NCBI GenBank assembly: GCA_937884635.1
Contig: CALGBW010000008.1
Location: forward strand, 13,015-77,014
Length of the DNA: 64,000 nt
From: an uncultured Chlamydiaceae bacterium
Lineage (GTDB): Bacteria > Chlamydiota > Chlamydiia > Chlamydiales > Chlamydiaceae
Direction of reading: 5' to 3'
In this document: in pieces, positions 17,791 to 25,157 of the stretch
Layout of the letters: the number at the start of each line of letters is the position of its first letter
Numbering within the stretch: position 1 is the stretch's first letter
Program-made: the position numbers and the translations under genes
Notes under the pieces: model-generated
What the model saw: the letters and a program-made list of their open reading frames with translations, nothing else
Databases searched by the model: none
What the model was told of the DNA's origin: nothing

Positions 17791-19542
17791 ATGAACGTGG
17801 TATCTCTATCTTCTCGCAAGCCTATACAGCTGCTGGACTCCGTAACGATTAACCAGATCGCGGCTGGGGAGGTAATTGAAAATTCGGTGTCTGTTGTGAA
17901 AGAGTTAGTAGAGAACGCTTTGGATGCAGGTGCAGATACAATTGAGATTGAAACACTTGGTGGTGGACAGGGGCTGATCGTTGTAAAAGATAATGGGTGT
18001 GGGATGGATTCCCATGATGTTTCCATGGCGTTACAACGTCATGCCACATCTAAAATTGATTCTTTCTCCGATGTCTTTTCTTTGATGAGTTTTGGTTTTC
18101 GTGGGGAGGCTTTACCTGCAATTGCTTCTATTGCTCGACTGGAGATCCTCTCCTCTACTGGCTCCGGGGAGCGGAGCTGTGGGATGCGTTTTGTAGTTCA
18201 TGATGGGAAAGTTGTGCACGAAGAACCATGTGCGAGACAACGAGGAACGACAATTACTGTTGAGCACCTGTTCTATAATGTACCTGTTCGTCGTGGATTT
18301 CAAAAATCTCCTCTTAAAGATCGTTTGCAGTTACGTAAGGTGTTGGAAAACCGTGTTTTATCAACTACCGGAGTAGAATGGACGTGGATTAGCGAAAGAC
18401 AAAAAGAGCTATTTGTCTCCAAAGAGGATGATTTCGCTGCTCGGACCAAGCTAGTAATGGGGGAAGACTTTATGCAGGATGCCATTCCTCTACAGGCTAC
18501 TTTTGGTGAGCTGCATGTTTCTGGATTTTTAGGTTCTCCCCATCACCATAGACCGAATCGTCAAGGACAGCGGATTTTTGTTAACGAACGTCCTGTTGAA
18601 TCCTCTTTTATCGCGAGAAAAGTCGGAGAGGCATACTCCTTTCTCATTCCCCCTCAACGCTATCCGATGTTTGTGTTGAAAGTGCATGTGCCTGCGCAGT
18701 GGTGTGATTTTAATGTGCACCCACAGAAGTTAGAAGTGCGTTTGTTGAAAGAGGATGAGATTGGGGAGTTTTTATTCTCTGCTATCTTAGATGTTCTTGC
18801 TCGTCCCCAAGGAACAGGAGAGACCGTTCAGTCTCAGTCGGCATTACGTTTCTTCATACCCCATGATGGCCTATCATGCACGCCATCAGAGAGACCGTCT
18901 TTCCCTGTTCCGCTAGTTTATGAAGAAAAAATTTCGTTTCCAGATGCTTATGAGGTTGTACCGCAGCAGGTAACCCCATCTGAACAGCAAGTGGACTGGT
19001 GTCAAGCTACGAATGTGCGTTGGCTAGCTTCCTTAGGAAAGAAGGTGATTTTGGCAGAAGATCATGAGGGAGTGCATCTTGTTTTTACCCAGTCTGCTAG
19101 GAAGCAACTGTTCTATGCTGCTATGTCAGAGAGCCATTCCTATCCCAGCCAGTCTTTTTTGATTCCACTTCGTTTATCTGTGACAGCTCAGGAAGGAGCA
19201 TTTTTTGCTGCACATAAAGAAGCACTATCCCAGTTAGGGATTGAGATTTCTCAAGTGGGGCCTCATAACTTTGCTATCGACAGTGCTCCTGCTTTCTTGG
19301 AGGAACAAGAGCTGATTCCCTGGTTACATGCTCTTGCTGCCGGTGATAAAACAAATATACAATGTGTTTTAAAAGAAAGGATAAAAAAAACACTGAGCAA
19401 GGTGGCCTTTCATGCTTCGAAACCCTTTGAAACACATTGGCTGGCTTTGCTATGGGGATTAGGGAAGCCCGAAATAGCAATCGACGGAACACGTATCCGT
19501 CGATTGCTATCGGAAACCGATTTACTGCGCTTCCAGAGCTAA
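17791..19542 (+). CDS. mutL: DNA mismatch repair protein MutL
   Basis: 583 residues. The N-terminal GHKL ATPase is typical: INQIAAGEVIENS, KELVENALDAGAD, DNGCGM and GFRGEALPAIASI. A variable linker follows (about 335-400), then a C-terminal dimerisation domain. The endonuclease motif DQHAxxExxxxE found in many MutL proteins is not visible; the corresponding stretch reads AEDHEGVHLVFTQ and is followed by SFLIPLRLSV, which resembles the non-nucleolytic E. coli type. It is convergent with a minus-strand gene, the stops separated by 1 bp. A 14-bp perfect inverted repeat lies within its last codons. Confidence 0.95.
   Translation: MNVVSLSSRKPIQLLDSVTINQIAAGEVIENSVSVVKELVENALDAGADTIEIETLGGGQGLIVVKDNGCGMDSHDVSMALQRHATSKIDSFSDVFSLMSFGFRGEALPAIASIARLEILSSTGSGERSCGMRFVVHDGKVVHEEPCARQRGTTITVEHLFYNVPVRRGFQKSPLKDRLQLRKVLENRVLSTTGVEWTWISERQKELFVSKEDDFAARTKLVMGEDFMQDAIPLQATFGELHVSGFLGSPHHHRPNRQGQRIFVNERPVESSFIARKVGEAYSFLIPPQRYPMFVLKVHVPAQWCDFNVHPQKLEVRLLKEDEIGEFLFSAILDVLARPQGTGETVQSQSALRFFIPHDGLSCTPSERPSFPVPLVYEEKISFPDAYEVVPQQVTPSEQQVDWCQATNVRWLASLGKKVILAEDHEGVHLVFTQSARKQLFYAAMSESHSYPSQSFLIPLRLSVTAQEGAFFAAHKEALSQLGIEISQVGPHNFAIDSAPAFLEEQELIPWLHALAAGDKTNIQCVLKERIKKTLSKVAFHASKPFETHWLALLWGLGKPEIAIDGTRIRRLLSETDLLRFQS
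19474..19510. other. 14-bp perfect inverted repeat inside the 3' end of mutL
   Basis: ATAGCAATCGACGG (19474-19487) and CCGTCGATTGCTAT (19497-19510) are exact reverse complements around a 9-nt loop. It is coding sequence (codons for IAIDGTRIRRLLS) but lies 32 bp before the mutL stop and the convergent gene end. It could act as a U-less terminator for either gene. No intergenic terminator is available there. Confidence 0.55.
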
Positions 19543-19543
19543 A

Positions 19544-19993
19544 CTATTGATCGTTAGAGCTTTTGTTTATACAAGGCTCTTTAGAAAGAAACATCAGCAG
19601 AACGCATAACACGATAAATGTTACCGTGAAGGCGAATGCTTTAATTAAGAAGAATAAGAGTAACCCACACAACAGGGCATTTTTTGCAGGCCCGTTTTTA
19701 GCAAAATGTAGCTTAATGTTAACGAGCATGGCTGAAATTTCTGGGTAAAAGCCAAGCACGCTTCCTAAGGCAACAAAAAGCCCTCCCCAGCTAGGAGCTG
19801 GTAAGCTGACAATAATCCCAACTAGAGTCAATACCCCACCAATAGCTTCTCGCATGTGATGTTGAAGAAACTTCTTCAAACCACCAACCCTAGGATCAGC
19901 ATGTAAATCTTTCACCTTGCGTTTCAAGGTATCTAATTTAGAGGAAGAATCTTGTGAAGAAGGATCTTTAGGAGCTTCGTCCACCATAGCCAC
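19544..19993 (-). CDS. CT565-like inner-membrane protein
   Basis: A 149-residue protein with a polar N terminus (MAMVDEAPKDPSSQDSSSKL), a basic segment (KRKVKDLHADPRVGGLKKFL) and then two to three hydrophobic helices (AIGGVLTLVGIIVSL, WGGLFVALGSVLGFY, AFAFTVTFIVLCVLLMFL). No known domain is recognised. It corresponds to C. trachomatis CT565, the far end of the gsp cluster. Its stop is separated from the mutL stop by 1 bp. The gap of 181 bp to the upstream CT566-like gene suggests it may have its own promoter. Confidence 0.75.
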   Translation of the reverse strand: MAMVDEAPKDPSSQDSSSKLDTLKRKVKDLHADPRVGGLKKFLQHHMREAIGGVLTLVGIIVSLPAPSWGGLFVALGSVLGFYPEISAMLVNIKLHFAKNGPAKNALLCGLLLFFLIKAFAFTVTFIVLCVLLMFLSKEPCINKSSNDQ

Positions 19994-20174
19994 CCCTTTA
20001 AAATAATCTTTTTATTTCTTATGTCTACTAACCAACAATTAACAAAACAACTATTAAATCCGAAATAAAAAACTTTTAATAGAGAGCGGTATAAATCTTT
20101 TTCATAGAGAGTGAATTCTTGCAAGTGTTTGAATTAAGAGGATATTAGGAGGGATTCTAGCGAACCTCCTCTTT

Positions 20175-21164
20175 TTATGATGGGGGTTGTGGAGAAGGAG
20201 GAAACGCTAATGGGCAACGGCATCGGTGTACGATGCCTGTTTCCGGATCTGTTAAGAAAAAATAATTCCCCTCTGTCCCTAATGTATAGTCGAAGATCTT
20301 TTTATTGAGGATGGATAGTAAGTTGTACTGAGAAAGCAGGATTTGTGTACGGTCTCGGAGCTCCATACGAAAATCGGTTCTTGTTTTGAAAAGATCTAAA
20401 GCTGCTGCTTGCCCTTGTCTTTGAATTTCTTGTTCTTGATGTTGAGCCATAGCAAGGATCTGTTCTCTTAGAGAGAGGATGTCTTGATATGCCTCAGGAT
20501 GCACGAGAACGGCTTGGAGTAATTCTGGCGAAGCAAAGAGAAGATTGATTTTCGGAGCTTGTTGTTTTTCATAATGCACAAAATGCAACAGCGAAGGGAT
20601 TTTGGGTGTTCCTCGAAGAAGATTATACAGGATACGCCCTTCTGCTTCAGGGAGTGTGAGAGTAGCAAGAACCTCTTCACCATCTTGTTCAGCCCTGGAC
20701 AGAATAAGGTCTTTTTGTGCTAAAAGGGCTGAGACCAGCTGTTTAGAGGCATCTTTTGTTATATAACCCGTATCCACATAGAGAATGGTTAATAAACGTA
20801 AGAAGATGGCATGCCAGGAAGAGTCTTCATTATGTTTTTCAGGTGCTTCTGTGAGCAGGGCATATAAGTTATATCTGGAGTTATTAGGTGGCCGTGAGAA
20901 GGGCACTTTAAGCAAACGTAAGCGACGTTTTTTCTTTACTTGCAGTGTTTTTTCTTTGCGGGAAGAAGAGGCTTCTTTTTTCTTAGTAGGGTTTTTGTTG
21001 TTTTTGTATTTAAGGTCTGCACATAGGCTCTTTTTCATAGAAAAAAGGTTTTCTTCTCGATCCAAAGCCTGAGCACACAGGCAGCGTTTACGTGCTGTTG
21101 TCGCATCAAAAGAAACCATAGTGACAATAGATGTAAGGCATAAGAGTGTGAAAATATAATGCAT
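20175..21164 (-). CDS. CT566-like accessory protein of the gsp operon
   Basis: 329 residues with an N-terminal signal or anchor (MHYIFTLLCLTSIVTMVSF), a basic Lys/Arg-rich stretch (about 45-85) and a long helical C-terminal region (QEQEIQRQGQAAALDLFKT). It begins 2 bp after the CT567-like pseudopilin gene, so it belongs to that transcript. No known domain is evident. In other type II systems minor pseudopilin and GspL/M-type assembly genes sit here, but I see neither a prepilin motif nor a clear GspL fold. Confidence 0.75.
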   Translation of the reverse strand: MHYIFTLLCLTSIVTMVSFDATTARKRCLCAQALDREENLFSMKKSLCADLKYKNNKNPTKKKEASSSRKEKTLQVKKKRRLRLLKVPFSRPPNNSRYNLYALLTEAPEKHNEDSSWHAIFLRLLTILYVDTGYITKDASKQLVSALLAQKDLILSRAEQDGEEVLATLTLPEAEGRILYNLLRGTPKIPSLLHFVHYEKQQAPKINLLFASPELLQAVLVHPEAYQDILSLREQILAMAQHQEQEIQRQGQAAALDLFKTRTDFRMELRDRTQILLSQYNLLSILNKKIFDYTLGTEGNYFFLTDPETGIVHRCRCPLAFPPSPQPPS

Positions 21165-21166
21165 CC

Positions 21167-21685
21167 TTATTCTCCTATAGAAAACTGGTATACCCGATGT
21201 CTCAGGGTATTTTGTTGAGAGAGGGAGAGAGAGAGGATAAGGCGTTCGTTATTAACACAGGAGCAGGAAGCAGCAGAGACCTGTTTTAATAGGGAAATAC
21301 GCTCGTGTTTGGACGGATTGCGTAAGCTCTGTATCAGTAAGAGCAATTGATGGGTTTGCTGATCATAGACAAGAGTCCCAGAAACCTTCCCAGCAAGATC
21401 AGGATCACTATAGATCCCTCGGTCGAACATCATAGAACAGAGCCCCTGTGAGGAAAGTGATAGAGATGTAGCAGTCGAAAACCAAGAGCGAAGTTGGTGA
21501 TACGCACGTTGTTCTTCAGCAAAAGCTTGAAAGGTAACTTCCTTTTTCTTGTGAGAAAAGAAAATAGTATGGCTCCACATCCCTAATGAAGTAAGCAATA
21601 CAGACAGCAAGGTTAGTGATAGCAACAGCTCCATTAAAAGAAAAGAGCGTCGTATTTGGCTAGGCCCGGTTATGAAGTGACGCAT
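21167..21685 (-). CDS. Pseudopilin-like protein (CT567-like)
   Basis: 172 residues. The N terminus carries a type IV prepilin-like signal: basic leader (MRHFITGPSQIRRS), then FLLMELLLSLTLLSVLL with glutamate at +5 and a hydrophobic helix. The residue before the predicted cleavage is Ser rather than the usual Gly. The body is compatible with a minor pseudopilin of the GspI/J class, but I cannot assign the letter. It overlaps the upstream CT568-like gene by 16 bp. Confidence 0.75.
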   Translation of the reverse strand: MRHFITGPSQIRRSFLLMELLLSLTLLSVLLTSLGMWSHTIFFSHKKKEVTFQAFAEEQRAYHQLRSWFSTATSLSLSSQGLCSMMFDRGIYSDPDLAGKVSGTLVYDQQTHQLLLLIQSLRNPSKHERISLLKQVSAASCSCVNNERLILSLSLSQQNTLRHRVYQFSIGE

Positions 21686-22155
21686 AGGCTCCTCTGCATA
21701 GAAATAGACTGTTTCTGATTAGGGAAAAGCTCGATCACCACATCAACAAGACAGGACTGTACAGCTCCTGAGTGCGTTTCAGTGCGCTGCCGTACATGCA
21801 CGGAGTAGGCGTAGGGGACTGGCAAGGGAACCCCCTGAGAGGAGTATAACGCCTGGTTGAGCGTCCCTGCTCCTTGGGATGGAAGCCGGCCTGTTGCCAT
21901 GCTAGCTCGAATAGTATCGTGTACTTGGAAGAAACAAGTGTCTATGGCTGCAGGGATCTGGAGATGGACAAGATCTTCTTCCAAGGTACGCCCGATGGAA
22001 GCATAAAAATAGATGCAGGGAATCAGTATAACACTCACTAGCGAGAGGGCTAATAGCACTTCTACAAGCAAAAAACTACGCTTGCTTCGCGTGTGGTTAG
22101 TGTGTTGGGTTCTGGATTTTCTTCGAGTAAACAAGAATATCGTCTCCTCTTTCAT
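21670..22155 (-). CDS. Pseudopilin-like protein (CT568-like)
   Basis: 161 residues. A 27-residue basic leader (MKEETIFLFTRRKSRTQ and on) leads to RSFLLVEVLLALSLVSVIL, again a prepilin-like signal with Glu at +5 and Ser in place of the canonical Gly. A periplasmic domain of about 110 residues follows. The predicted start gives a 59-bp overlap with gspG, long for a bacterial operon; a later TTG start is possible. It is probably a minor pseudopilin that caps or joins the GspG pseudopilus. Confidence 0.75.
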   Translation of the reverse strand: MKEETIFLFTRRKSRTQHTNHTRSKRSFLLVEVLLALSLVSVILIPCIYFYASIGRTLEEDLVHLQIPAAIDTCFFQVHDTIRASMATGRLPSQGAGTLNQALYSSQGVPLPVPYAYSVHVRQRTETHSGAVQSCLVDVVIELFPNQKQSISMQRSLCVTS

Positions 22156-22465
22156 TGAGAGAAACTATGAGCTCATTTCCCCAGGCATCTTCGAGTAATT
22201 TTTTCCCATCACGATTCCAAGCAGCACTAAGGATAATAGAGTCTTTCCGTGAGATAATCTCTTCCAAAGACATGTTCCCAGTAGCGTACTCCATCATGAG
22301 AATGTCATAGACTCGGGCACATTTTTGCTCTGTTTGAAAAACTTTACCTTTTTGAATGCTCCCACGCATGTTAAAGGCTAAGGCTCCTCCTATGATCCCA
22401 ATTAATGTGATCACAACCATCATTTCTACAAGAGTGATGGATCGTTTATGACGCTTTTTGTGCAT
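22097..22465 (-). CDS. gspG: Major pseudopilin GspG
   Basis: 122 residues, the short length typical of GspG. Prepilin signal MHKKRHKRS is followed by ITLVEMMVVITLIGIIGGAL: basic leader, Glu at +5, hydrophobic helix, with Ser at -1. The C-terminal globular part has the GspG-like DAWGNELIVSLNERGDDILVYS, where family members carry DPWGNPY and a calcium-binding GADG loop; the latter is diverged. It lies 14 bp after gspF. No prepilin peptidase gene is in the window. Confidence 0.9.
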   Translation of the reverse strand: MHKKRHKRSITLVEMMVVITLIGIIGGALAFNMRGSIQKGKVFQTEQKCARVYDILMMEYATGNMSLEEIISRKDSIILSAAWNRDGKKLLEDAWGNELIVSLNERGDDILVYSKKIQNPTH

Positions 22466-22479
22466 GTTCTGCCTCCTTG

Positions 22480-23661
22480 TTAAAAAGCTTGGATGCTACT
22501 AGTTAAAGGAATAAGAATAGATAACATGATCACACCGATAATCCCTCCAAGAAAAATCAGGATGATGGGTTGGCTCCATGAGGCAATCCAGGTGAGAGTT
22601 TTTTGTGTGTCGCCGCTGTAAATATGAGCGATATCCTCTAATACGTGGGCGAGACTCCCAGACTCTTCTCCTAGAGAAACCATACCTGTAACTAGCTTAG
22701 GAACCCACGGGGTTTTATCTAATTCTTGGCTGAGGGTATTTCCTTGAATTACGCCCTCCATGACTCGCTGTAAATCTTGTTTTACAGCTATATAGGTAAT
22801 GGCATCACACCCTATTTCTAAGCCGTCTATTAATGTTCCACCTCCACGAACAATCGCCGCAGCAACGGAGCAAAAACGACATAAGCATAGTTTGATAAAG
22901 AAGGTTTTGGATAGGGGAAATGCAAAAATCAGCCTCTCTATTATGCGTCGCCATTGTTTCAGGCGTAGTAGGAAGTACAGCACGACGCTGACAAAACCAA
23001 GGCTAATCAATAATAGGTTTTTATAAGAGCAGATGAAAGTGCTCAAAGCAAAGACACAACGCGTTGTGCGATTCAGCTCGATATAATCAAAGGTTTCTTG
23101 GAGAGAGGGGATTACACTCGTAAGGAAAAACAGGATAATTCCAAAAGAAAAAATAAGAAGCACACAAGGATAGCTCAATGCTGAAAGGAGTTTTTTAGAT
23201 AGTTCTTCTTTCCGTTCCAGAACATGAACAACATGGCGGAGGCTCTCTTCTAAGTTGCCTGTCTTTTCTCCAGCCAGGACACTACTACAGTAGAACTGGT
23301 CGAATATTTTTCCATAGGAGGACATCGCGGTAGATAATGTTCCCCCAGATCGAATTTTCTCCATAAACATCGTGAGTAATTCAGAAAAGGGGTGTTTGGG
23401 ATAGAGATCCTTAAGAGAAGACAGGCTCTCATATAAAGGTAACCCCGATTTGAGTAGGAGAATCAGCTGTTTAGTGAATACGATTAGTTCAGCTCTTTTA
23501 ATAGAGATTTTTTTAGGGCGGGTCGCTTTAATCGCTAAAACGCGTTTTCCTTGGTGTATCAGCTGTTCTTTTGCTTCACGCATATGGACAGCTTCCAGTT
23601 GACCTATTGCTTTCTTTCCCTGAGCGTTGAGGTAGGTATATTGGAACCACGGCATACTCAC
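22480..23661 (-). CDS. gspF: Type II secretion inner-membrane platform protein GspF
   Basis: A 393-residue polytopic inner-membrane protein that couples the GspE ATPase to pseudopilus assembly. It has two copies of the T2SSF domain (about 60-180 and 260-385) and three membrane segments (SYPCVLLIFSFGIILFFLT; LLLISLGFVSVVLYFLL; PIILIFLGGIIGVIMLSIL). Signature pieces include GEKTGNLEESLRHV and GEESGSLAHVLEDIA, the paired G-E-x-x-G motifs. It starts 2 bp after gspE. Confidence 0.93.
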   Translation of the reverse strand: MSMPWFQYTYLNAQGKKAIGQLEAVHMREAKEQLIHQGKRVLAIKATRPKKISIKRAELIVFTKQLILLLKSGLPLYESLSSLKDLYPKHPFSELLTMFMEKIRSGGTLSTAMSSYGKIFDQFYCSSVLAGEKTGNLEESLRHVVHVLERKEELSKKLLSALSYPCVLLIFSFGIILFFLTSVIPSLQETFDYIELNRTTRCVFALSTFICSYKNLLLISLGFVSVVLYFLLRLKQWRRIIERLIFAFPLSKTFFIKLCLCRFCSVAAAIVRGGGTLIDGLEIGCDAITYIAVKQDLQRVMEGVIQGNTLSQELDKTPWVPKLVTGMVSLGEESGSLAHVLEDIAHIYSGDTQKTLTWIASWSQPIILIFLGGIIGVIMLSILIPLTSSIQAF

Positions 23662-23663
23662 AC

Positions 23664-25157
23664 CTATATGCGTTTGGTAATGCGTAAAACTTCAGCAAGG
23701 GTCGTAGTTCCTGCTAGTGCTTCTGCAACACCGTGTTCTAGCAGAGGGCGGAAACCTTTTTCCTCAGCGCTAGCACGTAGGTGATGATAGGGGTGGTTTA
23801 AAGCTATTTCAGAACGCAGGTCTGTGTCAGGGCGGAAGAGCTCATAAATCCCTCTACGCCCTTTATACCCTGAACGAAAACATGCGGAGCAGCCCCTACC
23901 TCGGAAAAGGGTAGAACTTGGGTCTTTACCAAGAGAAGCGAGTAGCGCTTGTTCATGGGAATCTGGGTTGTAGCTTTCTTTACAGTGAGGGCAAATTTTT
24001 CTAACCAAACGCTGCGCTACTACCCCAAGAATCGTTGCAGACAATAGGTAAGGTTCGATTCCCATGTCTAATAATCGAGGAACAGCCGAGATAGCATCGT
24101 TCGTATGTAGTGTGCTGACTACTAAATGCCCTGTCAACGCTGCTTGAATAGCAATTTCAGCTGTTTCCTTATCTCGGATTTCCCCAATCATTAATACATC
24201 AGGATCCTGACGTAATAAATGACGCAACCCTACAGCAAAGGTTAGACCGATTTTTGGTTTTACAGCTACCTGTGCAGCGCCAGCCAGTTTGTATTCAGGA
24301 GGATCTTCGATCGTCATGATATTAGTGAATGCACCACATAAGTGTTGAATAGTGCTGTAGAGAGTAGTTGTCTTCCCACTACCAGTGGGTCCTGTAACCA
24401 AAAGAATTCCCTCTGGAGCAGAGATTACTTCTTTGAAAGAGCGCTCGAGATCAGAAGGCATAAGTAGACCAGCAACATCTAAAATGGCGTTGCGCTTGTC
24501 TAGAATGCGGAGTACAACACGCTCACCATGAATGACAGGGACTGTGCTGACTCGCATGTCAATTTCTTCTCCTCCAAGCTGGATTTTAATCCTGCCATCT
24601 TGGGGTAGGCGGTGTTCTGCAATATCCATTTTTGCTAACACTTTCACGCGGGTGATTAAAGCAGAACGTAAGGGAGCAGGTGGTGATAGGCGATCATGCA
24701 AGACACCATCAATTCGATAACGGACACGTAGGGAGTCATCAGTAGGCTCAAAGTGAATGTCAGAAGCACGCTCTTCAATGGCTTCCTTAAGGATAAGATT
24801 CAATAACCGAACTACAGGAGCTGGGTCTGTACTCTCTAAAAGATCTTGTTCTTCAGCCGTAAGGGGATGCTCACCCTGTGTCATAGACAGCAGCATATCA
24901 GAGGCATTCCCCTCTAGTTGCGAATAGAGCTTATGAAGGGTGCGGAGGATAAGAGCTTCATCATGTTGCTCGAAGTACAGAGGCTTTTTAACCAAAAGTC
25001 GTAGTTCATCCTGCGCTATTAGAGGAGTCTCTTTTGCATGGCCCATTATAATACGGTCCTTCTCCTCTCGCAGGGGAACCATGACATGTTTTTTCAAGAA
25101 GGAATAGGGGAACATGTCAAGTAAGGTTTGTGATAGGGCGGGATTAACGGCCATCAT
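23664..25157 (-). CDS. gspE: Type II secretion ATPase GspE
   Basis: A 497-residue AAA-like secretion ATPase that powers pseudopilus assembly. Walker A is GPTGSGKTTTLY, the Asp box TIEDPPEY, Walker B LMIGEIRDKETAEIA and the His box GHLVVSTLHTNDA. Zinc-binding cysteines occur as CPHC and CSACF in the C-terminal domain. The N-terminal 130 residues form the GspL/F-interacting region. Its start overlaps the gspD 3' end by 14 bp, indicating translational coupling. Confidence 0.95.
   Translation of the reverse strand: MMAVNPALSQTLLDMFPYSFLKKHVMVPLREEKDRIIMGHAKETPLIAQDELRLLVKKPLYFEQHDEALILRTLHKLYSQLEGNASDMLLSMTQGEHPLTAEEQDLLESTDPAPVVRLLNLILKEAIEERASDIHFEPTDDSLRVRYRIDGVLHDRLSPPAPLRSALITRVKVLAKMDIAEHRLPQDGRIKIQLGGEEIDMRVSTVPVIHGERVVLRILDKRNAILDVAGLLMPSDLERSFKEVISAPEGILLVTGPTGSGKTTTLYSTIQHLCGAFTNIMTIEDPPEYKLAGAAQVAVKPKIGLTFAVGLRHLLRQDPDVLMIGEIRDKETAEIAIQAALTGHLVVSTLHTNDAISAVPRLLDMGIEPYLLSATILGVVAQRLVRKICPHCKESYNPDSHEQALLASLGKDPSSTLFRGRGCSACFRSGYKGRRGIYELFRPDTDLRSEIALNHPYHHLRASAEEKGFRPLLEHGVAEALAGTTTLAEVLRITKRI

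Noticed and set aside
20785..21072. 95-codon plus-strand frame antisense to the CT566-like gene
   Set aside because: Opposite-strand shadow of a Lys/Arg-rich region; no start signal.
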